From the NCBI GenBank assembly GCA_905211485.1, contig CAJMAW010000087.1, positions 1 through 13,834 on the forward strand: a stretch of DNA of 13,834 nucleotides. Direction: 5' to 3'. This stretch comes from an uncultured Lentisphaeria bacterium. Lineage in GTDB: Bacteria > Verrucomicrobiota > Lentisphaeria > Victivallales > UBA1829. Below are positions 1 to 6,360 of this stretch, one piece after another. Within the stretch, counting starts at the first letter, position 1. Each line of letters begins with the position of its first letter. The translations under genes were made by a program, and so were the position numbers. The notes under the pieces are model-generated. The model did not search any database. It was not told the origin of the DNA and saw only the letters and a list, made by a program, of their open reading frames with translations.

Positions 1-827
1 AGGGGCGGGAAGTCGAACTCATCACAATTTCAGAGGAAGTGCCGGAAGGAAACGGAGCAAAGGCAGGGAAAAAGAAGAAAAATCTCTTTTTCACCAGCCG
101 CCACCACTCTTGTGAAATGATGGCCACCTATGTGCTGGAAGGGATTCTTGATGCGGCTTCGGAAGATTCCGGATTCGGGAGGGCTTTCCGTTCGCGCTTT
201 GACCTGTACGCCGTGCCCTTCGTCGACAAGGACGGAGTCGAGGACGGCGATCAGGGAAAATTCAGACGTCCGCACGACCACGCCCGCGACTACTGGGATA
301 CGCCGATTTATCCGGAAACGGCCGCAATCATGCGCCTGATCGCGGAAAAACAGATGGATTTCATCCTGGATCTGCACTGTCCCTGGCTTCATGATGTGGG
401 GAATCCGGAGGGAACCAGCGGAAAAATCCATCTGCTTTCCCCGAACACGGAAAAAAGAGCCGCCGCCCTGGAACGCTTCGGACGGATTCTGGAAGAGAAA
501 ACCCTTCCCCCGCTCCGTTTTCTGTATTCGGATACTCTCCTCTTCGGAACGCAATGGAACTGCATCACCGATTCTCCGGACGGGAAATCCGGTATTCCTC
601 TTGACAAATGGTGCTGGAAACTGTCCTTCCCGGAAATCGCCGTAACAGCGGAAATTCCTTATGCCAATGTCTATGACGCAACATTCACAACGGAGTCCGC
701 AAGAGAATTCGGGAAGACCATTGTCCGTTCGATCCTGCTCTATTTTGATTCCTCTCCCGCCGTCTTCTCCCCGGGCACCGGAGAAACTGCTTCCTTTGTG
801 GGAGAATCCACCGGAACGCCTGTCTGA
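1..827 (+). CDS. M14 zinc carboxypeptidase, cytosolic-carboxypeptidase-like (5' end outside window)
   Basis: This is the 3' part of a gene that begins before the window. The first complete codon is at base 3 and the reading frame is open from there to TGA at 825-827. An in-frame GTG at 39 is internal, because the paralogue at 1043 has a long N-terminal domain before the same point. M14 metallocarboxypeptidases hydrolyse C-terminal peptide bonds using one zinc. The ligands are visible: the HxxE pair in SRHHSCE (codons at 105-107 and 114-116), the third His in LDLHCPW (375-377), and the likely catalytic Glu in TAEIPYAN (651-653). The segment DKDGVEDGDQGK followed by HDHARDYW corresponds to the substrate-binding Asn-Arg region, with Ala where Asn is usual. 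The C-terminus runs about 20 residues beyond that of the paralogue and is rich in Ser, Gly and Thr. Family assignment is firm; the substrate is unknown. Confidence 0.85.
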   Translation, partial: GREVELITISEEVPEGNGAKAGKKKKNLFFTSRHHSCEMMATYVLEGILDAASEDSGFGRAFRSRFDLYAVPFVDKDGVEDGDQGKFRRPHDHARDYWDTPIYPETAAIMRLIAEKQMDFILDLHCPWLHDVGNPEGTSGKIHLLSPNTEKRAAALERFGRILEEKTLPPLRFLYSDTLLFGTQWNCITDSPDGKSGIPLDKWCWKLSFPEIAVTAEIPYANVYDATFTTESAREFGKTIVRSILLYFDSSPAVFSPGTGETASFVGESTGTPV

Positions 828-948
828 CAGGGAAGCGCCGCCCGGTTTTTCCGCCCCCTCCTGAATTCCGGGAAAAAAGAAGACCGGACGGCCTTTCTCC
901 TCGGCACAGGAAGAAGGACGGAATCGCCTTTCCCCAACAGGGAAAGAC

Positions 949-978
949 TTGAATTCATTCTTTCCGGAGTTCTATTAA
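949..978 (+). promoter_or_regulatory. Putative sigma70-type promoter for the second carboxypeptidase gene
   Basis: TTGAAT (949-954) is followed after 18 bp by TATTAA (973-978), in an AT-rich patch that stands out from the flanking DNA. It lies about 60 bp before the ATG at 1043. The match is moderate. It implies that the second carboxypeptidase gene can be transcribed separately from the first, from which it is separated by 215 bp. Confidence 0.4.
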
Positions 979-1042
979 TATAACTGCAATTCTTTCCCGT
1001 ACGGTAGAGACATCTGAAAAAATTTAAGTTGAGGTTCCCTAA

Positions 1043-2233
1043 ATGCTGAATTCAAAAATGCAGATCGACTGCGCAATTCCCGCAGGAAATATTCTCATCA
1101 ATCATGCGGAAGGCTTCTCCGCATCGCTGAATAAAGATCTCCGCGACACGGAGGGAGACTGGTTCTACTGGAAATTCAGAGCCGTCTTTTCCGAAAAGGG
1201 CGATTACTCCTTCCGTTTTGAAAATGGCCCCTCCATCGGAGCACGCGGACCGGCCTTCAGCACGGACAAGGGGAAAACCTGGAACTGGCTCGGACTCGAA
1301 AGCGTCACACGGAATCCGGATTCCTTTGTCTATCGTTTCGACGGGTCTCCGGAACATGCCGAAGTCTGGTTCTGCATGGGCATTCCCTATCTGCAGGAGA
1401 ATCTGGAGCGTTTTCTCGAAAAGAAAAAAGGCAATTCCTGCCTGCGGAAAGGCGTTCTCTGCCGCTCGCGCAAGGGGCGGGAAGTCGAACTCATCACAAT
1501 TTCAGAGGAAGTGCCGGAAGGAAACGGTGCAAAGGAAGGGAAAAAGAAGAAAAATCTCTTTTTCACCAGCCGCCACCACTGCTGCGAAATGATGGCCACG
1601 TATGCGCTGGAAGGAATTCTCGACGCGGCTTCGGAAGATTCCGAATTCGGCAGGACCTTCCGTTCGCACTTTGACCTGTACGCCGTACCCTTCGTCGACA
1701 AGGACGGAGTCGAGGACGGCGATCAAGGGAAAAACCGCCGCCCCCATGACCACGCCCGCGACTACTGGGATACGCCGATTTATCCGGAAACGGCTGCCAA
1801 CATGTGCCTTGTCCGGGAAAAACAGATGGACTTCATTCTGGATCTGCACTGTCCCTGGCTCTATGACGCGGGAAATCCGGAGGGATTCAACGAACGGATC
1901 TATTTTGTCGGATCCGCCCTGAAGGAAATCGAACGGGAGCAAAAGGAATTCGGACAGATTCTGGAAAAGGAAAGCCCTTGTGCGGTGCCGTTCCGTTCGA
2001 CGGATTTCATTCCTTACGGGACGTCCTGGAACGGGCCTGGCAATTACAAGCCCGACGTCGGGAAACCTCTCGGTGCCTGGTCCTCCCGGAACACGTCGCC
2101 GTGCTTTGCTTCGAGTCTGGAAATTGCCTATGCCAATCTGCGGGACACCACGCTCATGCCTGACGCCATCCGCGAATTCGGTAAAGCCATCGCCCGCTCC
2201 ATCCTGACCTATTTCTGCAGAAAAGAAGCATAA
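1043..2233 (+). CDS. M14 zinc carboxypeptidase with cytosolic-carboxypeptidase N-terminal domain
   Basis: This is a complete 396-residue tandem paralogue of the gene at 1-827. The ATG at 1043 is supported by GAGG at 1031-1034, eight bases upstream. Residues about 8-115 resemble the beta-rich domain preceding the catalytic domain in cytosolic carboxypeptidases (AIPAGNI, DLRDTEGDWFYWKF, GPAFSTDKGKTW). The catalytic domain follows from about residue 150. Zinc ligands are H179 and E182 in SRHHCCE and H269 in LDLHCPW; the likely catalytic Glu is E360 in SLEIAYAN. HDHARDYW (235-242) has Ala238 before Arg239, where M14 enzymes usually have Asn-Arg. There is no signal peptide, so the enzyme is probably cytoplasmic. 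Its stop lies two bases before the next ATG, suggesting a two-gene operon. Known relatives trim peptides or protein tails, including glutamate side chains in eukaryotes. The substrate here is not evident. Confidence 0.88.
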   Translation: MLNSKMQIDCAIPAGNILINHAEGFSASLNKDLRDTEGDWFYWKFRAVFSEKGDYSFRFENGPSIGARGPAFSTDKGKTWNWLGLESVTRNPDSFVYRFDGSPEHAEVWFCMGIPYLQENLERFLEKKKGNSCLRKGVLCRSRKGREVELITISEEVPEGNGAKEGKKKKNLFFTSRHHCCEMMATYALEGILDAASEDSEFGRTFRSHFDLYAVPFVDKDGVEDGDQGKNRRPHDHARDYWDTPIYPETAANMCLVREKQMDFILDLHCPWLYDAGNPEGFNERIYFVGSALKEIEREQKEFGQILEKESPCAVPFRSTDFIPYGTSWNGPGNYKPDVGKPLGAWSSRNTSPCFASSLEIAYANLRDTTLMPDAIREFGKAIARSILTYFCRKEA

Positions 2234-2235
2234 GC

Positions 2236-3666
2236 ATGCCGGCGCTGAAACGATACGCAAAAACGCTGGAACTGCCTCTTCTGCTGTTGATCCTTGCGCT
2301 GGCGGCATGGGAAACGTTCGATTCCTTCCGGGATTACCGCTTCGTCAGCGGAACCTTCCGATTTCTGACCGGAATGACGGATTCGGAGGACGGACGCAAT
2401 TTCCCGAAATTCTTCACCTGGGGACACAGCCCGGAGGAAAAATTCCTTCTCCATGGCGAAAAAGAATTCTTCCCGCATCCGGACACCTTCCATACATTCC
2501 AGCAGGACATTCAGAAAAAATATCCAGACGATCCAGCCTGGCAGATGAACAGCGTCCGCCATACCGGAGAACCAGATCTCCGCATTCTGCGCACCTTCTC
2601 CAAAGCGGAACCGGACAATGCAAAATATGATTATTACATCGCCACCGCTCTTCTGGCCCCTCTGGTCCGCTGGGATGCGGAAAAGAAACTTGCCGATCCT
2701 CTGCAGCACGGAGAAATCTTTCAGCTGTTTCTCAGCGGCAGCAGAAAACCGTACTGCCGGAGCTATATCGGGGAAGTTCTCAAACGGAAGTCTCAGGCAC
2801 TCGGGAACGGAACGGATTACCCGAGCGCCATCGCCAGGATGCTTCTCCCGCAGACCACCTGGCTCACGCCGTCATACACCTGTCTTTTCATCAACATTCC
2901 CGTCTATGCGGAAAGTCTGGCAGGACAGGGAGGAGAGGAGAACACTCAAAAGGCCATCGAACTTCTGGACGCCTTCAAACCCTTCATCCGCCAGCATGTG
3001 GAAGACGCCGTGTTCACCAGCGAAATCTCCCTTGTGAATATGCTTCTCCGCCAGAACACGGAAAATTTTGTGAATCTTTACCGCCGCCTCGGGCGGGATG
3101 ACAAAGCCGATGAGCTCAGAGCATGGTCCTATTACGTCCAGGCAGTCATTTACAAAAATTACATCTCCCCCTTCTACAACGGTTCGGAAGGAATGGGGGC
3201 AAAACTCTTCGGCTCCTTTGCAAATGATTCGGAACGGCTGGAAAACCTCAGGACAGAACAGGTCTTCGATCTCAGATGCTGGACGGGAATGACGCTTGTC
3301 CCGATCCTCGCACTCCTTTCCCTGATTCTGTTCTATACCCGATACGGCACTTTCACCGTGACTCTCGCACTCATTTTCATCCTCGGAATTCAGCCCGGAC
3401 TCCTCCTCATCGAAAAATACCGGACCGCTTCAGACAGGATCCTGACAACTCAGGACGGCATCCCCGGACAGGAACGGGAAATGACGAAAACTTACAAACA
3501 GGGCATCCTCCGGATTCTGAACCTTCCTCCGGAGAAACTTCCTCCTCCCCCTCCTCTCCACGCCGAATCCGAAATGGAAGAAGAGGAAGAGGAAACTCCC
3601 GGAAAAACGGCTCCGTCCTCCTCCTCCACGGAAAAAGCACCTGAGGAACCTGCGGAAACGGAATAA
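2236..3666 (+). CDS. Hypothetical membrane-anchored protein with acidic C-terminal tail
   Basis: I do not recognise this 476-residue protein. One hydrophobic segment near the N-terminus (residues 12-25, Leu/Ala-rich after a basic start) looks like a signal anchor. A soluble region of about 320 residues follows, with some helical stretches resembling tetratricopeptide units (EPDNAKYDYYIATALL at 125-140, and ENTQKAIELLDAF). Two closely spaced transmembrane helices lie at about 350-367 and 371-392. The cytoplasm- or periplasm-facing tail (393-476) has a Pro run (PPPPP, about 436-440), a run of seven Glu that begins at about 447, and a Ser run. The start lies two bases after the carboxypeptidase stop, without a good ribosome binding site, so translation is probably coupled. 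The context suggests a partner or membrane platform for the peptidase, but that is inference. Confidence 0.75.
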   Translation: MPALKRYAKTLELPLLLLILALAAWETFDSFRDYRFVSGTFRFLTGMTDSEDGRNFPKFFTWGHSPEEKFLLHGEKEFFPHPDTFHTFQQDIQKKYPDDPAWQMNSVRHTGEPDLRILRTFSKAEPDNAKYDYYIATALLAPLVRWDAEKKLADPLQHGEIFQLFLSGSRKPYCRSYIGEVLKRKSQALGNGTDYPSAIARMLLPQTTWLTPSYTCLFINIPVYAESLAGQGGEENTQKAIELLDAFKPFIRQHVEDAVFTSEISLVNMLLRQNTENFVNLYRRLGRDDKADELRAWSYYVQAVIYKNYISPFYNGSEGMGAKLFGSFANDSERLENLRTEQVFDLRCWTGMTLVPILALLSLILFYTRYGTFTVTLALIFILGIQPGLLLIEKYRTASDRILTTQDGIPGQEREMTKTYKQGILRILNLPPEKLPPPPPLHAESEMEEEEEETPGKTAPSSSSTEKAPEEPAETE

Positions 3667-3700
3667 AAATGACTGGAACGGGGAAGACTGCCTCCCGAAA

Positions 3701-3727
3701 AGACGGGCTCGCACAGAAACCCCGTCT
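3701..3727 (-). terminator. Weak hairpin, possible terminator for queH transcript
   Basis: AGACGGG (3701-3707) and CCCGTCT (3721-3727) form a perfect 7-bp inverted repeat with a 13-nt loop. Read on the minus strand, the right arm runs into a short T stretch (TTTT including the last arm base). It lies about 115 bp beyond the queH stop. The T tract is short, so this is only a candidate. No clear terminator was found for the plus-strand gene ending at 3666. Confidence 0.25.
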
Positions 3728-3842
3728 GAAACAAAAAGAAAAGCGTGGAAGATGAGAGAGATGATCGGCAGAAACGGCTTTTTTCCCTCTCCCTCTTCTT
3801 CTCCCGCCCCCTCTGAGTTTTCCGGATGCCTTTTTTCTTTTT

Positions 3843-4427
3843 TCAGGAGGAAAACGGTTTCAAAGTCCTGGAAAGGGAGAAGCCGCATCCGCAGAAATTC
3901 TGACGGTAAAGCCCGTAGCGGCGGCTGAGCTCGACAGATTTCTTAAACCCGTCTTTCTTTTTGAAATCCCAAGGTTCAAACCCGGGGAAACGCGCGCCCG
4001 CTTCAAAAATGACGCGGGAGGATTTATGCGGACTCACCGTAAGAGTCGTGCAGAAATTCATTCCCTCCTTCAAAGCGGCTTCCGCCGTCCGCGCCAGCGA
4101 CCATTCAAAACAGAGGCGGCAGCGCGCCCCCCCTTCCGGAAAATCCGGAGCATTTTCCAGCATGGAAATCGAATCCAGCCAGGACGCATGATCGTAAGGA
4201 TCCACCTGCAAATCCAGACGGCAGAGCGAAGCCAGTTTCTCCACCGAACGGAGGCGTTTTTCATATTCCTCCCGGCTCCAGATATTGGAATTGGAAAAGT
4301 AAAGCGTGAACTGCCTTCCCCCTTCCTCCAGCATCCCAAGACAGCCCGACGCACACGGAGCACAACAGACATGCAGCAGAAGTTTTTTCTTCTTCACAAG
4401 ATTTTCAGACATCATGGGATCTGCCAT
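3843..4427 (-). CDS. queH: Epoxyqueuosine reductase QueH
   Basis: QueH reduces epoxyqueuosine to queuosine in tRNA, the last step of the pathway, and is the cobalamin-independent alternative to QueG. The 194-residue product has the family's cysteine motifs in order: HVCCAPC near the N-terminus (C21, C22, C25), ARCRLCFEW (C103, C106), TTLTVSPHKSS, WDFKKKDGFKKS, and YRQNFCGCGFS (C179, C181). The cysteines serve iron-sulfur and metal binding in characterised members. I chose the ATG at 4425-4427 because CCTCC at 4438-4442 gives a GGAGG ribosome binding site 10 bases upstream. An in-frame ATG at 4446-4448 would add seven residues that merely translate this site. The gene stands alone; no other queuosine genes are in the window. 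The function call is firm. Confidence 0.93.
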   Translation of the reverse strand: MADPMMSENLVKKKKLLLHVCCAPCASGCLGMLEEGGRQFTLYFSNSNIWSREEYEKRLRSVEKLASLCRLDLQVDPYDHASWLDSISMLENAPDFPEGGARCRLCFEWSLARTAEAALKEGMNFCTTLTVSPHKSSRVIFEAGARFPGFEPWDFKKKDGFKKSVELSRRYGLYRQNFCGCGFSLSRTLKPFSS

Positions 4428-4789
4428 CTTTACTTTTCCTCCGCCCATATTATTTTATTCACAACTTTCTTTTCTCCACAGCGGCAAAGGCTTCACGCGT
4501 CTTCAGTTTTTCTCCGTCCGATTCCGCAACTTATTTCCTTTTTTTCCTTATTATTTTGCGTCCCCCCCCGTCCATCCCCATTCTTCCCCGGAAGCAACGC
4601 TTTCTCCGCAGCCCTTCCTGTGTTTCCATGACAGATCACAACAACAATCACAACAACAATAACGGCTGATTGTTTTTCCCCTCCCCCCGTTCGCGCAGCG
4701 GGAGAAGATCTGCTCTTCTCCTCAGATTCCCGTATCTCCGGGCAAGTTTTTTTCTTCATGAAGAAGATGGGAAAGAAGAGGGCGGAAGA
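4428..4789. other. Intergenic spacer without genes: short tandem repeat and inverted repeat
   Basis: No credible gene is seen between queH and the tRNA. The spacer is very pyrimidine-rich on the plus strand, with a run of eight C near 4562. CACAACAACAAT occurs twice in perfect tandem at 4637-4648 and 4649-4660. GGAGAAGA (4701-4708) and TCTTCTCC (4714-4721) form a perfect 8-bp inverted repeat with a 5-nt loop, downstream of the tRNA on its own strand. It has no T tract, so it may be a processing hairpin or a weak terminator for the tRNA transcript. Confidence 0.5.
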
Positions 4790-4865
4790 TGGTACCCGGA
4801 AGAGGAATCGAACCTCCGACCAACAGTTTAGGAAACTGCTGCTCTATCCACTGAGCTACCCGGGC
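4790..4865 (-). tRNA. tRNA-Arg, anticodon CCU (reads AGG)
   Basis: The reverse complement folds as a complete 76-nt cloverleaf. The acceptor stem GCCCGGG pairs with TCCGGGT, including G-U pairs at both ends. The D arm is GCTC/GAGC. The anticodon stem GCAGT/ACTGT carries the loop TTCCTAA with CCT at the anticodon positions. The T arm is GGAGG with loop TTCGATT and CCTCT. The discriminator is A and CCA is encoded. No tRNA gene is adjacent, and I see no integrase or attachment-site duplication nearby. Confidence 0.96.
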
Positions 4866-4977
4866 ACATGGCGGCCTCTCTCTCTGCAGAGGCAAAATTT
4901 TCTGTGCTCTTTCCCGTTCTTTCCGGGAAACAAGCGGGAAAAGGAGACAAAAACATCTCAAATGCTCCGCCTCCGGT

Positions 4978-5005
4978 TTGTAAACTAGTAAATATGCACT
5001 AAAAT
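4978..5005 (+). promoter_or_regulatory. Putative sigma70-type promoter for the ABC permease gene
   Basis: TTGTAA (4978-4983) and TAAAAT (5000-5005) are separated by 16 bp in an AT-rich stretch. The predicted transcript would start near 5012, about 30 bases before the ATG at 5041. The -10 match is good and the -35 match moderate. Confidence 0.5.
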
Positions 5006-5040
5006 ACAGGAAAAATCAAATCGAAAGCCTGATATTTTTC

Positions 5041-6090
5041 ATGAAAACGCAGTTCCTTCAGTATCTGGCAAAGCGTTTTGCTCTGGGGTGCATGACTCTC
5101 TTTCTCATTCTTCTGGCAAGCTATGCCTTGATGAGACTTGCTCCGGGCGATCCCACCCGGAGCTCCATGCTCTCCATGGGAGGAGGAGGCGACACGGGCG
5201 GCGCACCAGGGACCATGTCCGCGGAAAAAAATGAAATTGCCAGAAACAAGTCCATGGAGGAAAAAATGCATCTGGACAAACCCCTTCTGGTAGGATTCGC
5301 CTTGTGGATGAAAGGGGTCTGCCACGGAGATTTCGGGACTTCGGTCTCAGTCGACAAAGGAAGGCCGGTCACCGAACTGATTCTGGAACGGCTGCCCGTC
5401 ACCTTGAAACTGAACTTCTTTGCGATTCTCCTCACCTACCTGCTTGCGATTCCCTGCGGGATTCAGTCGGCGCTGAATCCCGATTCCAGAGGGGATAAAA
5501 TGATGACTCTCTTCCTTTTCTTCCTCTACTCCCTCCCCGCCCTCTGGACCGCCCTGATGCTGCAGGCGACTCTCTGTAAAGGAGGACTCTGTCCGATTTT
5601 TCCGCTCAAGGGTCTTGCCCCGGAAACCACCGAAGGACTCAGCACCTGGCAGATTCTCGGAAGATCAGCCATGCATTACGTCCTTCCGGTCTTCTGCCTG
5701 AGTTACGGAAGCTTCGCCGGAATCACCCGCTTCACCAGAGCCGGAATGCTCGACGTCATCCGCCAGGACTACATCCGGACCGCCAGAGCCAAGGGTCTTT
5801 CCGAATTCACGGTCGTATACAAGCATGCCTTCCGGAATGCCCTCATCATCATGATTACGCTTTTCGCCGGCATTCTGCCATCCCTTGTCGCGGGGAGCAT
5901 CCTCATCGAATACATTTTCAACATCCCCGGCATGGGGGCGCTTTCCATGATGGCTTTGAGCAGCAGGGACATTCCCCTCATGATGGCTCTCTTCTCCTTC
6001 GGAGGATTCCTCACTCTTTCCGGCATCCTCCTCTCCGACATTCTGTATGTCATAGCAGACCCCAGAATCGGATTCGACTCCAGAGTCTAG
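5041..6090 (+). CDS. ABC transporter permease, peptide/nickel type (DppB/OppB family)
   Basis: This 349-residue inner-membrane permease belongs to the binding-protein-dependent transport family. The N-terminus has the family pattern: a basic start, a first transmembrane helix at about 13-31, then RLAPGDP. After a soluble loop (about 40-110, with an unusual Gly-rich stretch at 47-54), further helices lie at about 121-140, 154-175, 209-228, 266-290 and 312-338. The EAA loop that contacts the ATPase is visible at about 241-268 (DYIRTARAKGLSE, KHAFRNAL), and the protein ends near the typical DPR motif. Relatives import oligopeptides, dipeptides, nickel or oligosaccharides together with a second permease, one or two ATPases and a binding protein. 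None of these is next to it: the gene has its own promoter and terminator. The ribosome binding site is weak (GAAAG). Confidence 0.9.
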   Translation: MKTQFLQYLAKRFALGCMTLFLILLASYALMRLAPGDPTRSSMLSMGGGGDTGGAPGTMSAEKNEIARNKSMEEKMHLDKPLLVGFALWMKGVCHGDFGTSVSVDKGRPVTELILERLPVTLKLNFFAILLTYLLAIPCGIQSALNPDSRGDKMMTLFLFFLYSLPALWTALMLQATLCKGGLCPIFPLKGLAPETTEGLSTWQILGRSAMHYVLPVFCLSYGSFAGITRFTRAGMLDVIRQDYIRTARAKGLSEFTVVYKHAFRNALIIMITLFAGILPSLVAGSILIEYIFNIPGMGALSMMALSSRDIPLMMALFSFGGFLTLSGILLSDILYVIADPRIGFDSRV

Positions 6091-6173
6091 CAGTCCGCCG
6101 AACCGGGAACCGGATCCGGCTTCCTCCGGGACGCTCCCGGCATATCTTCCCACCCTGAAGGAAAACGTTCTTC

Positions 6174-6220
6174 CCGGGGAAAACACAAAAACGGCGTTTT
6201 CCCCGGCGCATTTTCTTTTT
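6174..6220 (+). terminator. Rho-independent terminator after the permease gene
   Basis: CCGGGGAAAAC (6174-6184) and GTTTTCCCCGG (6196-6206) form a perfect 11-bp stem with an 11-nt loop. A T-rich run (ATTTTCTTTTT, about 6210-6220) follows. It lies 84 bp after the permease stop and ends that transcript before the convergent lacZ gene. The symmetric arms could also give some termination of lacZ read-through on the other strand, but no T tract follows there. Confidence 0.75.
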
Positions 6221-6269
6221 CCCACAGGGATTGCTCCGTCTTTCTTACCGCCGACTTCCCGCCGGCTTC

Positions 6270-6300
6270 TCATCGGGGAGGAAAAGTTTTTCCCTGATGA
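6270..6300. repeat. Imperfect inverted repeat between convergent permease and lacZ
   Basis: TCATCGGGGA (6270-6279) pairs with TCCCTGATGA (6291-6300) over ten positions with one G-T pair; the loop is 11 nt. It lies about 60 bp beyond the lacZ stop. No T run follows on either strand, so it may be an RNA 3'-end stabilising hairpin rather than a classical terminator. Confidence 0.3.
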
Positions 6301-6360
6301 TTCTGCCCGGGGAGAGGAGGAAAGAGAGCAGAGCATTCCCTGCGGAGGAGGTTTCACATT

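Noticed and set aside
1502..2308. A 268-codon minus-strand open frame over the second carboxypeptidase, with a similar frame at 30-554 over the first
   Set aside because: Both are antisense to conserved M14 coding sequence. Their mutual similarity is inherited from the duplicated genes.
4026..4631. A 201-codon plus-strand frame opposite queH running into the spacer
   Set aside because: It is antisense to queH over most of its length, has no domain similarity, and has low-complexity Ser/Phe/Pro composition typical of this pyrimidine-rich DNA.
4637..4660. Possible CRISPR or other repeat array
   Set aside because: There are only two adjacent 12-bp copies with no spacers, and no cas genes are in the window.
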